Source: Candidatus Gerdarchaeota archaeon (GTDB lineage: Archaea > Asgardarchaeota > Heimdallarchaeia > JABLTI01). From it: a stretch of 23,096 bases of DNA. The stretch is taken from assembly GCA_016840945.1 (NCBI GenBank), contig JAEORJ010000190.1, positions 1 through 23,096 of the forward strand, read 5' to 3'. This document shows, piece by piece, positions 7,067 through 15,093 of this stretch. Every line of letters starts with the position of its first letter. Position 1 is the stretch's first letter. The position numbers and the translations under genes were made by a program. The notes under the pieces were generated by a model. The model ran no database searches. It was given only the letters and a program-made list of their open reading frames with translations, and had not been told where the DNA came from.

Positions 7067-7393
7067 TTAAAGGTATACGATATATAGATAAACTAATGTA
7101 AACCAGCTGTAACCTAAAAGTGCTAATATACTAAATATTAGACCGATTATTCCGTAAATAGTTTTTTCTTTTTTTAACGTAAAAGAATTAATTACAATAA
7201 TACCTACAGAACAAATAATCAGAACGGCTGAAATTGCTTTGAAGGAACCACTAGGAGAATAAAAAACAAAATTAAAAAGAACATATTGTAGCCAAATAAG
7301 AGCAGCTATAATTGTTCCAAGAAAGAATCCTGTTTTTGTTAATGCAGAAGTTTCAAGAAAACGGTAATTTATTTTTTTAGTTGTTTCTTCCAT
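7067..7393 (-). CDS. Small three-helix membrane protein
   Basis: 108 residues; not recognised. After a short polar N-terminus there are three hydrophobic segments at about 21-46 (FFLGTIIAALIWLQYVLFNF), 53-72 (AISAVLIICSVGIIVINSF) and 78-107 (TIYGIIGLIFSILALLGYSW and on). A Lys-rich loop (LKKEKT) separates the second and third. ATG start with GGAGTT six bases upstream. It stands alone, divergent from pheS across a 223-base AT-rich gap. Confidence 0.6.
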   Translation of the reverse strand: MEETTKKINYRFLETSALTKTGFFLGTIIAALIWLQYVLFNFVFYSPSGSFKAISAVLIICSVGIIVINSFTLKKEKTIYGIIGLIFSILALLGYSWFTLVYLYIVYL

Positions 7394-7616
7394 AGTAATA
7401 ACTCCGTATAAATCTTAAATGATAAATTAATAATTATTGTGATTTAGATTAATAAATATTAATGATATAATCAATTTTTAATTCACATATAAGATATTAA
7501 AAAAAATTTAATTTTATTTACAATTTTCTAATGAGAATAAATAAAATACTGCGTTATATTATGGAAAAATTTTTCAATATATAATAAAGTCAAATGCTGT
7601 AAATGAGGTAAAGATT

Positions 7617-9137
7617 ATGCCATCAGGCAAAACTGTAACAAAAAATCAATCTGCAATACTAAAATTACTTGAGAAAAAGAAAGAACTCTCACAGATGGAA
7701 ATTACTCAAGAGACAAAGCTAGATCAAGTGGTCATAGCAAAAACAATGTTAGAATTGGCTGAGAGTGGATTTATTGACAGTATTGAAAAAACAGAACAAG
7801 AAATCAAAATAACAAAAGAAGGAAAAGAATATCTCGCAAAAGGTTTACCTGAAAAGCAAGTTATGATTGTATTACAAAAAGAGAAGGAAAGAGTAGCATT
7901 AGAAGATTTTATTGAAAAATCAAAATTAGATCCTAATTTAGTAAATATTGCAATTGGATGGCTTAGAAGAAAGAATTGGGTGGAGTTTTCTAAGGAAGGA
8001 AAGAAAACCTTTGTTGAAGCAAAAGAACTTACAAAAGATCTAGATGAAGAAGTCTTGCTGTTAGTTGATAAAAAAGATGAAAAATTATCTAATGAAAAAT
8101 ACCAAGATAGTATAAAGAACCTCAGTAAAAGAGGAATTCTTGAAGTTGTTGAGAAACGATCTAGGATCGCTAAATTAACCTCACAAGGTGAACAATTATT
8201 AAAAACAGGATTGAAAGTTCAAGAAAAATCAGAAACAACTTTAACACCAGAAATGATTATTACTGGTAGTTGGAAGGAAAAACAATTCAAACCTTATGAC
8301 CCTTTAGAGAATGTTCCATCAACCTATCTTGGTAGAAAGCATCCTGTTATTGAAGTTATTAATGAATTACGTGAAATTTTCCTTGAAATGGGATTCACAG
8401 AAATACGAGGACCGATAGTTGAGTCTGAATTTTGGAATTTTGATGCATTATTCCAACCTCAAGATCACCCAGCTAGAGAAATGCATGATACATTCAAATT
8501 AGCAAAACCAGCTAAAGCTCATTTGCCTGTTAAAGAGATATTGGATAATGTAGCAAAAACACATGAAAATGGTTGGAAAACAAAAAGCTTAGGATGGGGT
8601 GGAAAGTGGTTAATGACAGAAGCTGAAAGAGTAGTATTAAGAACTCATACTACTGCTACTACAGTCAGACATCTATCAAAAGCATTTAAAGAATGGACCC
8701 CACCTGAAAAAGTATTTTGTATTGACAGAACCTATAGAAATGAAACTATTGATTACAAACATCTAGCTGAATTTATGCAGTTTGAAGGCATAACTGTAGA
8801 TAAGGATGTCACCCTAAAAACGCTTATGGGGTCATTAAAAACATTCTATGGGAAAATGGGTTTCAAGAAAATACGATTAATACCATCATTTTATCCATAC
8901 ACAGAACCATCAATGTCAACTTTAATCTATGTGGATAAATTCAACTCATGGTTTGAAATGGGTGGTTCAGGAATCTTCCGTCCAGAGGTAACCTTACCAT
9001 TTGGTGTGAAAGAAAAAGTGCTTGCTTGGGGTCAAGGATTAGATCGTTTAGTGATGCTAAAGCTAGATTTAGATGATATTAGAGAAGTTTATAGCACCAA
9101 TATTGATAGATTAAGAAACACTCCAGTTATCTTTTAG
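7617..9137 (+). CDS. pheS: Phenylalanine-tRNA ligase alpha subunit
   Basis: 506 residues; with PheT it forms the (alpha-beta)2 enzyme that charges tRNA-Phe. The N-terminal 215 residues contain helix-turn-helix-like units (ILKLLEKKKELSQMEI, QVMIVLQKEKERVALEDFIE and EEVLLLVDKKDEKLS), as in archaeal/eukaryotic alpha subunits. The class II catalytic domain follows: motif 2 CIDRTYRNETIDYKHLAEF (about 368-386), GGSGIFRPEVT (about 449-459) and motif 3 AWGQGLDRLVMLKL (about 470-483). The start ATG has GAGGTAA upstream at suitable spacing. It stands alone on the plus strand and converges with pheT, rather than forming the bacterial-type pheST operon. Confidence 0.96.
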   Translation: MPSGKTVTKNQSAILKLLEKKKELSQMEITQETKLDQVVIAKTMLELAESGFIDSIEKTEQEIKITKEGKEYLAKGLPEKQVMIVLQKEKERVALEDFIEKSKLDPNLVNIAIGWLRRKNWVEFSKEGKKTFVEAKELTKDLDEEVLLLVDKKDEKLSNEKYQDSIKNLSKRGILEVVEKRSRIAKLTSQGEQLLKTGLKVQEKSETTLTPEMIITGSWKEKQFKPYDPLENVPSTYLGRKHPVIEVINELREIFLEMGFTEIRGPIVESEFWNFDALFQPQDHPAREMHDTFKLAKPAKAHLPVKEILDNVAKTHENGWKTKSLGWGGKWLMTEAERVVLRTHTTATTVRHLSKAFKEWTPPEKVFCIDRTYRNETIDYKHLAEFMQFEGITVDKDVTLKTLMGSLKTFYGKMGFKKIRLIPSFYPYTEPSMSTLIYVDKFNSWFEMGGSGIFRPEVTLPFGVKEKVLAWGQGLDRLVMLKLDLDDIREVYSTNIDRLRNTPVIF

Positions 9138-9162
9138 AAGATAACTGAAATTTCTCTTTTTT
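9124..9162 (+). terminator. Stem-loop and T-tract on the pheS stop codon
   Basis: CAGTTATCTT (9124-9133) pairs perfectly with AAGATAACTG (9138-9147) around the loop TTAG. The TAG stop is in the loop, and TTTCTCTTTTTT follows at 9151-9162. This looks like a bacterial-style intrinsic terminator; the symmetric stem could also act on the convergent pheT transcript. Confidence 0.7.
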
Positions 9163-10816
9163 ATAATATTTTTTCAATCTCAAGTTCAAATACTGATACT
9201 GGATTTTCAAGTTCAAAGTTATTGAGTACTTCTGGATGAATTTCACCAAAAATTCCAACCTTTTGCCCTTTAATCATCACTTTAGCACATCTGCCAGCTA
9301 AAAAACTAGGATGTTCAGTACTTTCGAATTTATATTTCTGAATGTTTAAAGCTTTTAAGATAGCTTCTACAATGGACTTGATTTCCACAAAATCTACTTT
9401 TGAACTAATAACTGCCCCACTAAGATATATTTCTCGAGTAGCTTGTGTTTCAACAGATTCGTCTAAGTGTGAAATATCACCTACTTCAAAGATTTTTTGT
9501 GGTAGAGTATATGGTTTATTCTTCTGCAAGATTTTAATAAGGCTAGGTAGTAGACTATCTCGAAAAATATTAAATTCATTACTTACGGGATTTAGCAAAA
9601 CAACTGGATCACCTGTAGTTCTCATCAAGTCATAATGCCAATCTCGGGAGACTAATGTATAACTGACCATTTCAATAAAGCCTAAGCCAGCCATTATTTC
9701 TCGACATTGATTTTGCAACTTAAATACAGGATGTTGTTTCCCAACAGAAACGATTTTGTCATATTCCACATCGAAATTATGATAACCATAGGATATAGCG
9801 ACATCCTCTACTAGATCAACTTCATGTAAAACATCAGTTCGATAAAGAGGAACTTTCACCGTTATTGATTTTTCATCCTTCTTAACAGCACCAAATCGTG
9901 CTTTCTCGAGGTTTTTGATTAAATCTTTGATTGATAATTTTAATCCTAAAACTTCTGTAACGTATTTTGGTTGAAGAGTCCAGGTGGTGGTGCCAAAAGT
10001 CGGGGTAACTTTTTTCGTACCATCTGGTAATTCGAGTGTAACTGATTCGACTTGATAGCCCTCTTCAGCAAAAGATGTTGTGATTATTTCAAGTGCATGA
10101 TTAACAGCTTTTGCGTCCGTTCCAGTGACATCAATAAAGATATCTTTTGTTTTGGTTGTAACAAGTGTAAGCACACCATTAATAATTGGTGGAAAAGATA
10201 AAACACCATCATTAGTATCAACTAAAAATGGAACTATACCATTCGGATCTACTAGATGAGTATATTTAGTACCTTTTGAATGTTCCAAACAAATTTGCTG
10301 GGGAGTCATTTCTTTTTCCTCACCTAAAGGAACAAAAGCATGCGTATCAGCCTTGACACCAAAATAGCGATAAGGTGGTTTGATATCACGCATATCATGA
10401 ATACCAATACTCACTTTTCGGCGATCCCTACCAACTACCCAGTGAATAGTTTCTTGAGTGTTCATTAACTCAGCAATACCATCTTCAGTAAGAGAAATAT
10501 TACGAACAATAGCACATTCAATAAAAGGTCTAACCTTAGAGACGGATTTTTCAACTTTAACTTCTACATCACTTTTCTTAAGTGAATATTTAGGCAAGCC
10601 TATTTCAAGTTCCATTATTCCTTTTAGAGCTCGCACAAAACCTGGAACGCTGCAAAAATCAGGACGATTGGGATTATATTCAACCTTTATACCATCATCG
10701 CGCATATCATCTATATCTGCACCTAATTGCAGGCAATACTCTTCCAATTCTTTCAAGGAGAGTTTTTTTCCTATGAGTTTATTGACCTTTTCTAAAGGTA
10801 ATTCGATAACTGGCAT
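9161..10816 (-). CDS. pheT: Phenylalanine-tRNA ligase beta subunit
   Basis: 551 residues, the usual length of the archaeal/eukaryotic beta subunit (the bacterial form is about 800). The N-terminus (1-80, VIELPLEKVNKLIGKKLSL) leads into a B3/B4 editing-type region (about 90-265; WVVGRDRRKVSIGIHD, GVLTLVTTKTKDIFIDVTGT), B5 (about 270-345; LYRTDVLHEVDLVEDVAISY) and a catalytic-like core (350-551). The bacterial OB-fold B2 and the C-terminal anticodon-binding B8 domains are absent. ATG start with AGGTAGA about 6 bases upstream. It is transcribed towards pheS, the two stop codons lying about 23 bases apart. Confidence 0.95.
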   Translation of the reverse strand: MPVIELPLEKVNKLIGKKLSLKELEEYCLQLGADIDDMRDDGIKVEYNPNRPDFCSVPGFVRALKGIMELEIGLPKYSLKKSDVEVKVEKSVSKVRPFIECAIVRNISLTEDGIAELMNTQETIHWVVGRDRRKVSIGIHDMRDIKPPYRYFGVKADTHAFVPLGEEKEMTPQQICLEHSKGTKYTHLVDPNGIVPFLVDTNDGVLSFPPIINGVLTLVTTKTKDIFIDVTGTDAKAVNHALEIITTSFAEEGYQVESVTLELPDGTKKVTPTFGTTTWTLQPKYVTEVLGLKLSIKDLIKNLEKARFGAVKKDEKSITVKVPLYRTDVLHEVDLVEDVAISYGYHNFDVEYDKIVSVGKQHPVFKLQNQCREIMAGLGFIEMVSYTLVSRDWHYDLMRTTGDPVVLLNPVSNEFNIFRDSLLPSLIKILQKNKPYTLPQKIFEVGDISHLDESVETQATREIYLSGAVISSKVDFVEIKSIVEAILKALNIQKYKFESTEHPSFLAGRCAKVMIKGQKVGIFGEIHPEVLNNFELENPVSVFELEIEKIL

Positions 10817-11005
10817 TGCTGTCTACCTTTTATATTATTATTACCTTTGTGAAAGGTAACTACATTAAAATTTTGTGTAAATTATCACTAGAAAAAAACC
10901 ATTAATTTACTGATATTTATTTAGGTAGAAAGATAAAGTTTGAGTAACTAAGTAGTAATGTATAAGTATACTATTACGATATAGAATTCAAATTAGGTGA
11001 AAACA

Positions 11006-11368
11006 ATGGGTTTCTTTAAGAAAATTTTTCCAGGTAAAAAAGGAAAGGATTCGAATATTATTAGAAAAAGCACCTCTATTGAGGAATTTCGAGCTCCTTC
11101 TGAAATAAAAGAAGGACAAATATTGAAGATTAATGTAAAAGGACATTTCTCAAATTTAAGCTGGGAACTCGATAAAGTAACTGCTGAAGTAATTGGTAAT
11201 AGAATATTAGTCACTGTAATGGGTAAAAAAGAAGCTGGAATGATGGCAGCCCAAGCCCTTAAACCCTACGAAACAATAACTGAAATCAAAGGGTTGAAGA
11301 AAGGCAAATACATAATTAAAGCTGAAAAAGGGCCTGCTAAAACTATCGATATAATTGTTATTGGATAA
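11006..11368 (+). CDS. Small beta-rich protein of unknown function
   Basis: 120 residues; family not recognised. A basic N-terminus (MGFFKKIFPGKKGK) is followed by a likely beta-sandwich (about 28-120): APSEIKEGQILKINVKGHF, WELDKVTAEVIGNRILVTVM, AAQALKPYETITEIKGLKKG, KYIIKAEKGPAKTIDIIVI. The pattern resembles an Ig-like extracellular domain, but there is no signal peptide. The ATG at 11006 is chosen because AGGTGA lies 5 bases upstream; a GTG at 10997 is within that site. The next gene starts 20 bases after the stop, so they are probably co-transcribed. Confidence 0.65.
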   Translation: MGFFKKIFPGKKGKDSNIIRKSTSIEEFRAPSEIKEGQILKINVKGHFSNLSWELDKVTAEVIGNRILVTVMGKKEAGMMAAQALKPYETITEIKGLKKGKYIIKAEKGPAKTIDIIVIG

Positions 11369-11388
11369 AATTAAATTTGGTGTTGTGA

Positions 11389-12390
11389 TTGACGAAATCT
11401 AAAATTGAATTATTAAAAAAAGTCTTAAATGGAGAAATTGTTAAACCTACACCTTTTGCTATGTGGCGTCACTTCCCAGAAGATGATTTACATGCAGAAA
11501 GCTTAGCAAAAAAGCAGCTAGATTACTTAAAGAGATTTGATTCATTAGTAATGAAAGTAAGCCCTAATGGCCGATATTGTGTTGTTGATTGGGGATGTGA
11601 AATAGCATTTGATGAAAATAAACTCTCTGGATCAGCTTATTGCACAAAGTATCGTGTTAATAAAATAGAAGATTGGGCATCACTAGAAGAGTTAGATGTT
11701 TCAGATGGTATGTTTGGTGAACAACTTAAAGCGTTAAAATTAATCAAAAAAGGTTTGAAAGATGACACCCCTTTTGTGGAAACAGTATTTAATCCACTTA
11801 TGACTGCAGCAAAATTAACAGAAAATAGAGAACTTATGGTACAAGCAATCAAAGAAGAGCCTGAGATATTTCATGAAGGACTAAAAGTAATAACAAAAAT
11901 TATGAAAGAATTTTCAAAAATTGCTGTAGAAAATGGAGCAATAGGTACTTTTCTAGCAACTCAAGAAGCGACTTATGATTTACTAACTGAAAAGGAATTC
12001 AGCGATTTTGGTATGAAATATGATTTAGAAATACTGAAAGCAATTGAAAAGAAAGCTGATTTCAATATTGTCCACATTCATGGTGAAAATATCATGTTTG
12101 ATTTAATAGCTAAAAATTATCCTGTTCAAGCACTAAATTGGCACGATCAATTAACAGCTCCAACAATTGCTGAAGCTTTTGATAAATTTCCTGGAATACT
12201 TATGGGTGGAATTGAGGAGAAGGACTGGTTATTAAAAGCGTCAGATAAGGAAATCACTGAAAGCATACATAATACGATAAACTCTGTAAAAGGCAAAAGA
12301 TTAATCATCTCTCCGGGTTGTGTTATTCCAATAAATATTCCAGATGAAAAGATAGTAACCATACAAAAAGTAATGAAACAATACAAATGA
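11389..12390 (+). CDS. URO-D/MtaA-like TIM-barrel protein
   Basis: 333 residues resembling the uroporphyrinogen decarboxylase superfamily, which includes HemE and the corrinoid:CoM or corrinoid:folate methyltransferases (MtaA, CmuA). Visible features: KIELLKKVLNGEIVKPTP at the N-terminus (family R/K-x-L-x-A-L-x-G-x-x-x-D-R-x-P), PFVETVFNPLMTAAKL, VHIHGENIMFDLIAKNYPV with H and E in place of the Zn ligand strand, NWHDQLT, GILMGGIEEK and the C-terminal LIISPGCVIPINIPDEKI. The Cys in PGCVIP matches the position of a MtaA-type metal ligand, so a methyl-transfer role is more likely than heme synthesis; no corrinoid protein gene is in view. Start TTG at 11389 with GGTG 7 bases upstream. Confidence 0.75.
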   Translation: MTKSKIELLKKVLNGEIVKPTPFAMWRHFPEDDLHAESLAKKQLDYLKRFDSLVMKVSPNGRYCVVDWGCEIAFDENKLSGSAYCTKYRVNKIEDWASLEELDVSDGMFGEQLKALKLIKKGLKDDTPFVETVFNPLMTAAKLTENRELMVQAIKEEPEIFHEGLKVITKIMKEFSKIAVENGAIGTFLATQEATYDLLTEKEFSDFGMKYDLEILKAIEKKADFNIVHIHGENIMFDLIAKNYPVQALNWHDQLTAPTIAEAFDKFPGILMGGIEEKDWLLKASDKEITESIHNTINSVKGKRLIISPGCVIPINIPDEKIVTIQKVMKQYK

Positions 12391-12405
12391 CAAAAATAAG
12401 TGAAA

Positions 12406-12429
12406 AATATTTAATTTTGGTTAAATATT
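12406..12429 (+). repeat. Perfect inverted repeat after the URO-D-like gene
   Basis: AATATTTAA (12406-12414) and TTAAATATT (12421-12429) around TTTTGG. It lies 16 bases after the stop and about 120 bases before the ArsR-like gene. There is no T-tract after it, so it may be an mRNA end structure or an operator. Confidence 0.4.
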
Positions 12430-12469
12430 AAATCAATTTAGAGGAAAAAAAGTTAATTGATTATTAAAG

Positions 12470-12531
12470 TAAGATATTTAAAAGCTAAAAATAACCTATT
12501 TTTAGAGAAATTAACATAATTAAGATATTTA
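12470..12531 (+). promoter_or_regulatory. Direct repeat TAAGATATTTA in the regulator's promoter
   Basis: The 11-base sequence occurs at 12470-12480 and 12521-12531, exactly 51 bases apart, close to five helical turns. The first copy runs into TATTTAAA, a good archaeal TATA box; the second lies about 20 bases before the ATG. The placement fits an operator for autoregulation by the downstream ArsR-like protein. Confidence 0.4.
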
Positions 12532-12551
12532 TACAGGAAGGTAAGCACTAG

Positions 12552-13196
12552 ATGACTAGTAATCCAGAAAAACGCTTGAACGAAAATGGTGCAAGCAGCA
12601 GAGTACAAATTGTCACAGATCCCGAGAAAATCAAAATATTAGTAGATCCAATGCGACGAAAGATTTTGCGCACTATGCGAGAAGGGTTAGAAAATGATGA
12701 TGGCTCAATTAGAAAAGAAATGACTGTTCCAGAAATTGCCAGAAAATTAGGAGTCTCTGCGCCGAAATGTTATCATCATCTTGACCTTCTATTAGAAAAT
12801 GGTTTTGTAAGAGTAGCAAAAGAGGAAAAGAAGAAAAGAACCTCAATAACTTATTATGAACGTACAGCACCTGCTTTTGTTTTAGCAAGCTCAATAGATG
12901 AAGTTGAGAGAAAAGAAGGCATTCGTGAAAATCCTTTAATAGAATTAATTGATGTTGGCTATATGTTAGGATTAAATCCTAAAGAAAAAGAAGAAGCTCA
13001 AAAACTCATTGATGAATTTACTTCTATAAATCACAATTATATAGTAAAAGCAGCTGAGAAATTAAAAGGTAATATCCCTGATGATAGAATGAATACAGTC
13101 TTAGGTTTTGTAGCTAATCAATATGCATCTCAAAATAAACGATGTCAAGAAATTCGTTTAGAATTGAATAAATATTTGAAAATTCATCTAGAATAA
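12552..13196 (+). CDS. ArsR-like winged-helix transcription regulator
   Basis: 214 residues. A winged helix-turn-helix spans about 22-110: KILVDPMRRKILRTMREG, then MTVPEIARKLGVSAPKCYHHL (recognition region), LLENGFVRVAKEEKKKRT and the wing SITYYERTA. The first helix motif D-P-x-R-R-x-I-L is typical of ArsR/HTH_20 regulators in archaea. The C-terminal half (115-214) is helical, probably for dimerisation or ligand sensing; no metal-binding Cys pair is seen. ATG start with AGGAAGG 8 bases upstream. It lies between the URO-D-like gene and the TIM-barrel pair and may control either. Confidence 0.8.
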   Translation: MTSNPEKRLNENGASSRVQIVTDPEKIKILVDPMRRKILRTMREGLENDDGSIRKEMTVPEIARKLGVSAPKCYHHLDLLLENGFVRVAKEEKKKRTSITYYERTAPAFVLASSIDEVERKEGIRENPLIELIDVGYMLGLNPKEKEEAQKLIDEFTSINHNYIVKAAEKLKGNIPDDRMNTVLGFVANQYASQNKRCQEIRLELNKYLKIHLE

Positions 13197-13209
13197 TTTA
13201 ACTAAATAC

Positions 13210-13251
13210 ATTCAACCTTTTGTTTTTTAGGTTGAATAACTCTTTTATTTT
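13210..13251 (+). terminator. Stem-loop and T-rich tail after the regulator
   Basis: ATTCAACCT (13210-13218) pairs perfectly with AGGTTGAAT (13229-13237), a 9-bp stem with a T-rich loop, followed by TCTTTTATTTTT (13241 on). It starts 13 bases after the stop. Confidence 0.65.
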
Positions 13252-13292
13252 TGTAATTTACCTTATTCTTAGATTAATGGTAGTGATTTGAA

Positions 13293-13814
13293 TTGAAAAT
13301 AGGTGTTACTATTCAGCCATACGAGGGAATATCAGCAGCTAATCTAGTTACTTTTGTAAAAACAATCGAACTTGATCATGTAGAAGTTAATGTTCACATA
13401 ATGCCAGGTGTAAATGAGTTTGTAAGCAATTTGGGAAAATTAACCACAACCTACCATCTCCCTATATTTGGAACTGAGGGATATGATCCAGGTTCCAAAA
13501 ACAAAGAAAATGCAGAAAAGATGAAAGAAGTAATTGATTTCATCAATGAGTATAGTAAGCAGATGAATATGATTTATACGCTATCCCACCCACCTGAATC
13601 ACCTGATTCGAATATTGAATTATTACTTGAACGTTTGCAACAGATAGATACTCCAATTGTACTTGAAAATATCCCTTGGCAGAAAGATGAGGAATTTCTA
13701 GAGTTTTATACTAAAGCTAAAGATGCTCTAGGTAAACATTTAGCAGGGCATGCTATTGATGCACCACATAGATTTTTAACGTATGGTGAAGAAAATTGGC
13801 TTAATGTCCCTTAA
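13293..13814 (+). CDS. N-terminal part of the interrupted TIM barrel
   Basis: 173 residues: beta strands 1-6 of the barrel, including HVEVNVH, TTYHLPIFG, YTLSHPPESPDS, the glutamate of VLENIPW and the D-x-x-H of AIDAPHR, which match metal-ligand positions in this superfamily. Start TTG with GTGAT 5 bases upstream. It would lack the last strands and two ligands, so it is unlikely to be active alone. Confidence 0.5.
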   Translation: MKIGVTIQPYEGISAANLVTFVKTIELDHVEVNVHIMPGVNEFVSNLGKLTTTYHLPIFGTEGYDPGSKNKENAEKMKEVIDFINEYSKQMNMIYTLSHPPESPDSNIELLLERLQQIDTPIVLENIPWQKDEEFLEFYTKAKDALGKHLAGHAIDAPHRFLTYGEENWLNVP

Positions 13815-13817
13815 ATT

Positions 13818-14129
13818 TTGAAAAAAGACATCGTTTATTGTCATTTTCAAGACACAACAATGGAAGATGATGATCATTTACCAATAGGACAAGGGATAAT
13901 GCCATATAGGAAATTCTTGCTATTTCTAAAGGGAATTGGTTATACAGGAGTGATAAATCAAGAGATAAAACCAAAAGGGCTTGATTTGGAAGCAATAATG
14001 GATTCATGCTTAAAATGTGTTGAACCATTTTCAACTGCTAGATATCTAAAGTTGAAGGCTAAATATGCAGTTTTAAAACCGATACTGAGACAGAAAATTA
14101 AGAAAGCACAAAAAGAAGCTAATCAATAG
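13818..14129 (+). CDS. C-terminal part of the interrupted TIM barrel
   Basis: 103 residues in the same frame, beginning at a TTG 4 bases after the TAA and without a ribosome-binding site of its own. It carries the His of VYCHFQD, HLPIGQG and the glutamate of NQEIKPK, the remaining conserved ligand-type residues, plus a basic helical tail. It could be made only by re-initiation or readthrough. Confidence 0.35.
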   Translation: MKKDIVYCHFQDTTMEDDDHLPIGQGIMPYRKFLLFLKGIGYTGVINQEIKPKGLDLEAIMDSCLKCVEPFSTARYLKLKAKYAVLKPILRQKIKKAQKEANQ

Positions 14130-14179
14130 TTTCCTATTTTTAGAGATTTTTAAAGAAAATACCTTTAGTAAGACATGCC

Positions 14180-15058
14180 ATGAAAGTTGGGATGACAATA
14201 GAACCATTCAAAGGAATGGCTCTTAAGCAAGAAATCTTCTTGGTCAGAATAATGAATTTGGACCATCTGGAAGTAAATTATACTATATTGCCTCGTATAG
14301 ATGAATTTACATCTAAGCTGGGAAAAATGACCACAACGTTCCATCTTCCTATATATAGTCGATTTAATTTTGATTTAGGTTCTACAGCAAAAGAGTATGA
14401 ACTGAAAATTAACGAGATAATAGCTTTTCTAAATAATAATAGAAAAGAAATGAATCTACAATATATCCTTACTCACCCACCAGAAGGTCCAGATTCAACA
14501 TTTGATTCTTTGATGTTGAAGTTACAAAAAATAAATAGCCCAATTTTAATTGAGAATATTATTGGGCAATCAGAGGAGCAGTTTGAGGAATTTTATTTTA
14601 AAGCGAAAGATTTTCTTGGAAAGCAATTAGCAGGATTTGCACTCGATGCACCTCATAGATTTGTAAATAATAATTCAGGTTGGTTAGAATTCTCAAAAGA
14701 AATGAAGAAAGAAATAATTTATGTGCATATATCTGATTGCACAAAAACAAAGGATTTACATTTACCGCTTGGATTTGGTAAATTACCAAAAGAAGAATTT
14801 TTTGATTTTCTGAAGAACATCAGCTATCATGGAATAATATTACAAGAAGTAAAACCAAATGATATACAAATAGCTAATTTGATGAATTCAATATTATTGA
14901 GTATTAAGCCTTTCTCAAAATGGAAATATCGCAATACAAAAATACGCTATTTTATCCTAGAAACAATAATACAAAGGAAAATTAATAGTGCGCTAAAAGC
15001 AATCCAATGTAGCGATTACAATTCTCTCTTAAAAGAAATAGCTTATGATTTAATATAA
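14180..15058 (+). CDS. Sugar-phosphate isomerase/epimerase-like TIM-barrel protein
   Basis: 292 residues, the intact paralogue of the preceding interrupted gene. It shares the xylose-isomerase-like/AP-endonuclease-2 barrel pattern: HLEVNYT, TTFHLPIY, YILTHPPEGPDS, LIENII (Glu ligand), FALDAPHRF (Asp and His), YVHISDC (His), HLPLGFGKLP and LQEVKPN (Glu). Such proteins bind divalent metals and isomerise sugars or act on DNA; the substrate is not clear. The C-terminal about 60 residues are basic and helical, an extension beyond the barrel that both copies share. ATG start; the gap to the previous gene is 50 bases. It is convergent with the solute-binding-protein gene. Confidence 0.75.
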   Translation: MKVGMTIEPFKGMALKQEIFLVRIMNLDHLEVNYTILPRIDEFTSKLGKMTTTFHLPIYSRFNFDLGSTAKEYELKINEIIAFLNNNRKEMNLQYILTHPPEGPDSTFDSLMLKLQKINSPILIENIIGQSEEQFEEFYFKAKDFLGKQLAGFALDAPHRFVNNNSGWLEFSKEMKKEIIYVHISDCTKTKDLHLPLGFGKLPKEEFFDFLKNISYHGIILQEVKPNDIQIANLMNSILLSIKPFSKWKYRNTKIRYFILETIIQRKINSALKAIQCSDYNSLLKEIAYDLI

Positions 15059-15084
15059 AAAAAGAAGGATAATAAAATCCTTCT
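15053..15084 (-). terminator. Stem-loop plus T7 for the solute-binding-protein gene
   Basis: AGAAGGAT (15063-15070) pairs with ATCCTTCT (15077-15084) around a 6-base loop. On the minus strand the stem is followed directly by TTTTTTT, a classic terminator about 10 bases after the minus-strand stop. The plus strand has no T-tract here. Confidence 0.6.
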
Positions 15085-15093
15085 GAAAGAAAA

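Larger units (their letters stand above)
13293..14129 (+). pseudogene. Sugar-phosphate isomerase/epimerase-like TIM barrel cut by an in-frame TAA
   Basis: The reading frame from TTG 13293 to the stop at 14129 would encode about 278 residues colinear with the intact paralogue next to it (14180-15058), but it contains one TAA at 13812-13814. Around the stop this copy reads NWLNVP-stop-ILKKDIVYCH and the paralogue GWLEFSKEMKKEIIYVH, with no gap, so TAA stands where the paralogue has Lys (AAA): a single substitution explains it. There is no other damage. The protein resembles xylose-isomerase-like TIM barrels (AP endonuclease family 2). Either a recently inactivated gene, a sequencing error, or a protein made in two parts. 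Confidence 0.75.

Noticed and set aside
10458..10859. Plus-strand 133-codon open frame inside pheT
   Set aside because: It is the shadow of strongly conserved PheT coding sequence.
10945..10980. Imperfect palindrome around GTATAAGTATAC before the 11006 gene
   Set aside because: The arms match only with an indel, and AT-rich promoter DNA gives such patterns by chance; too weak to list as an operator.
13812..13814. TAA as a recoded codon (pyrrolysine or selenocysteine)
   Set aside because: Pyrrolysine uses TAG and selenocysteine TGA; no archaeal recoding of TAA is known, and the paralogue has a plain Lys there.
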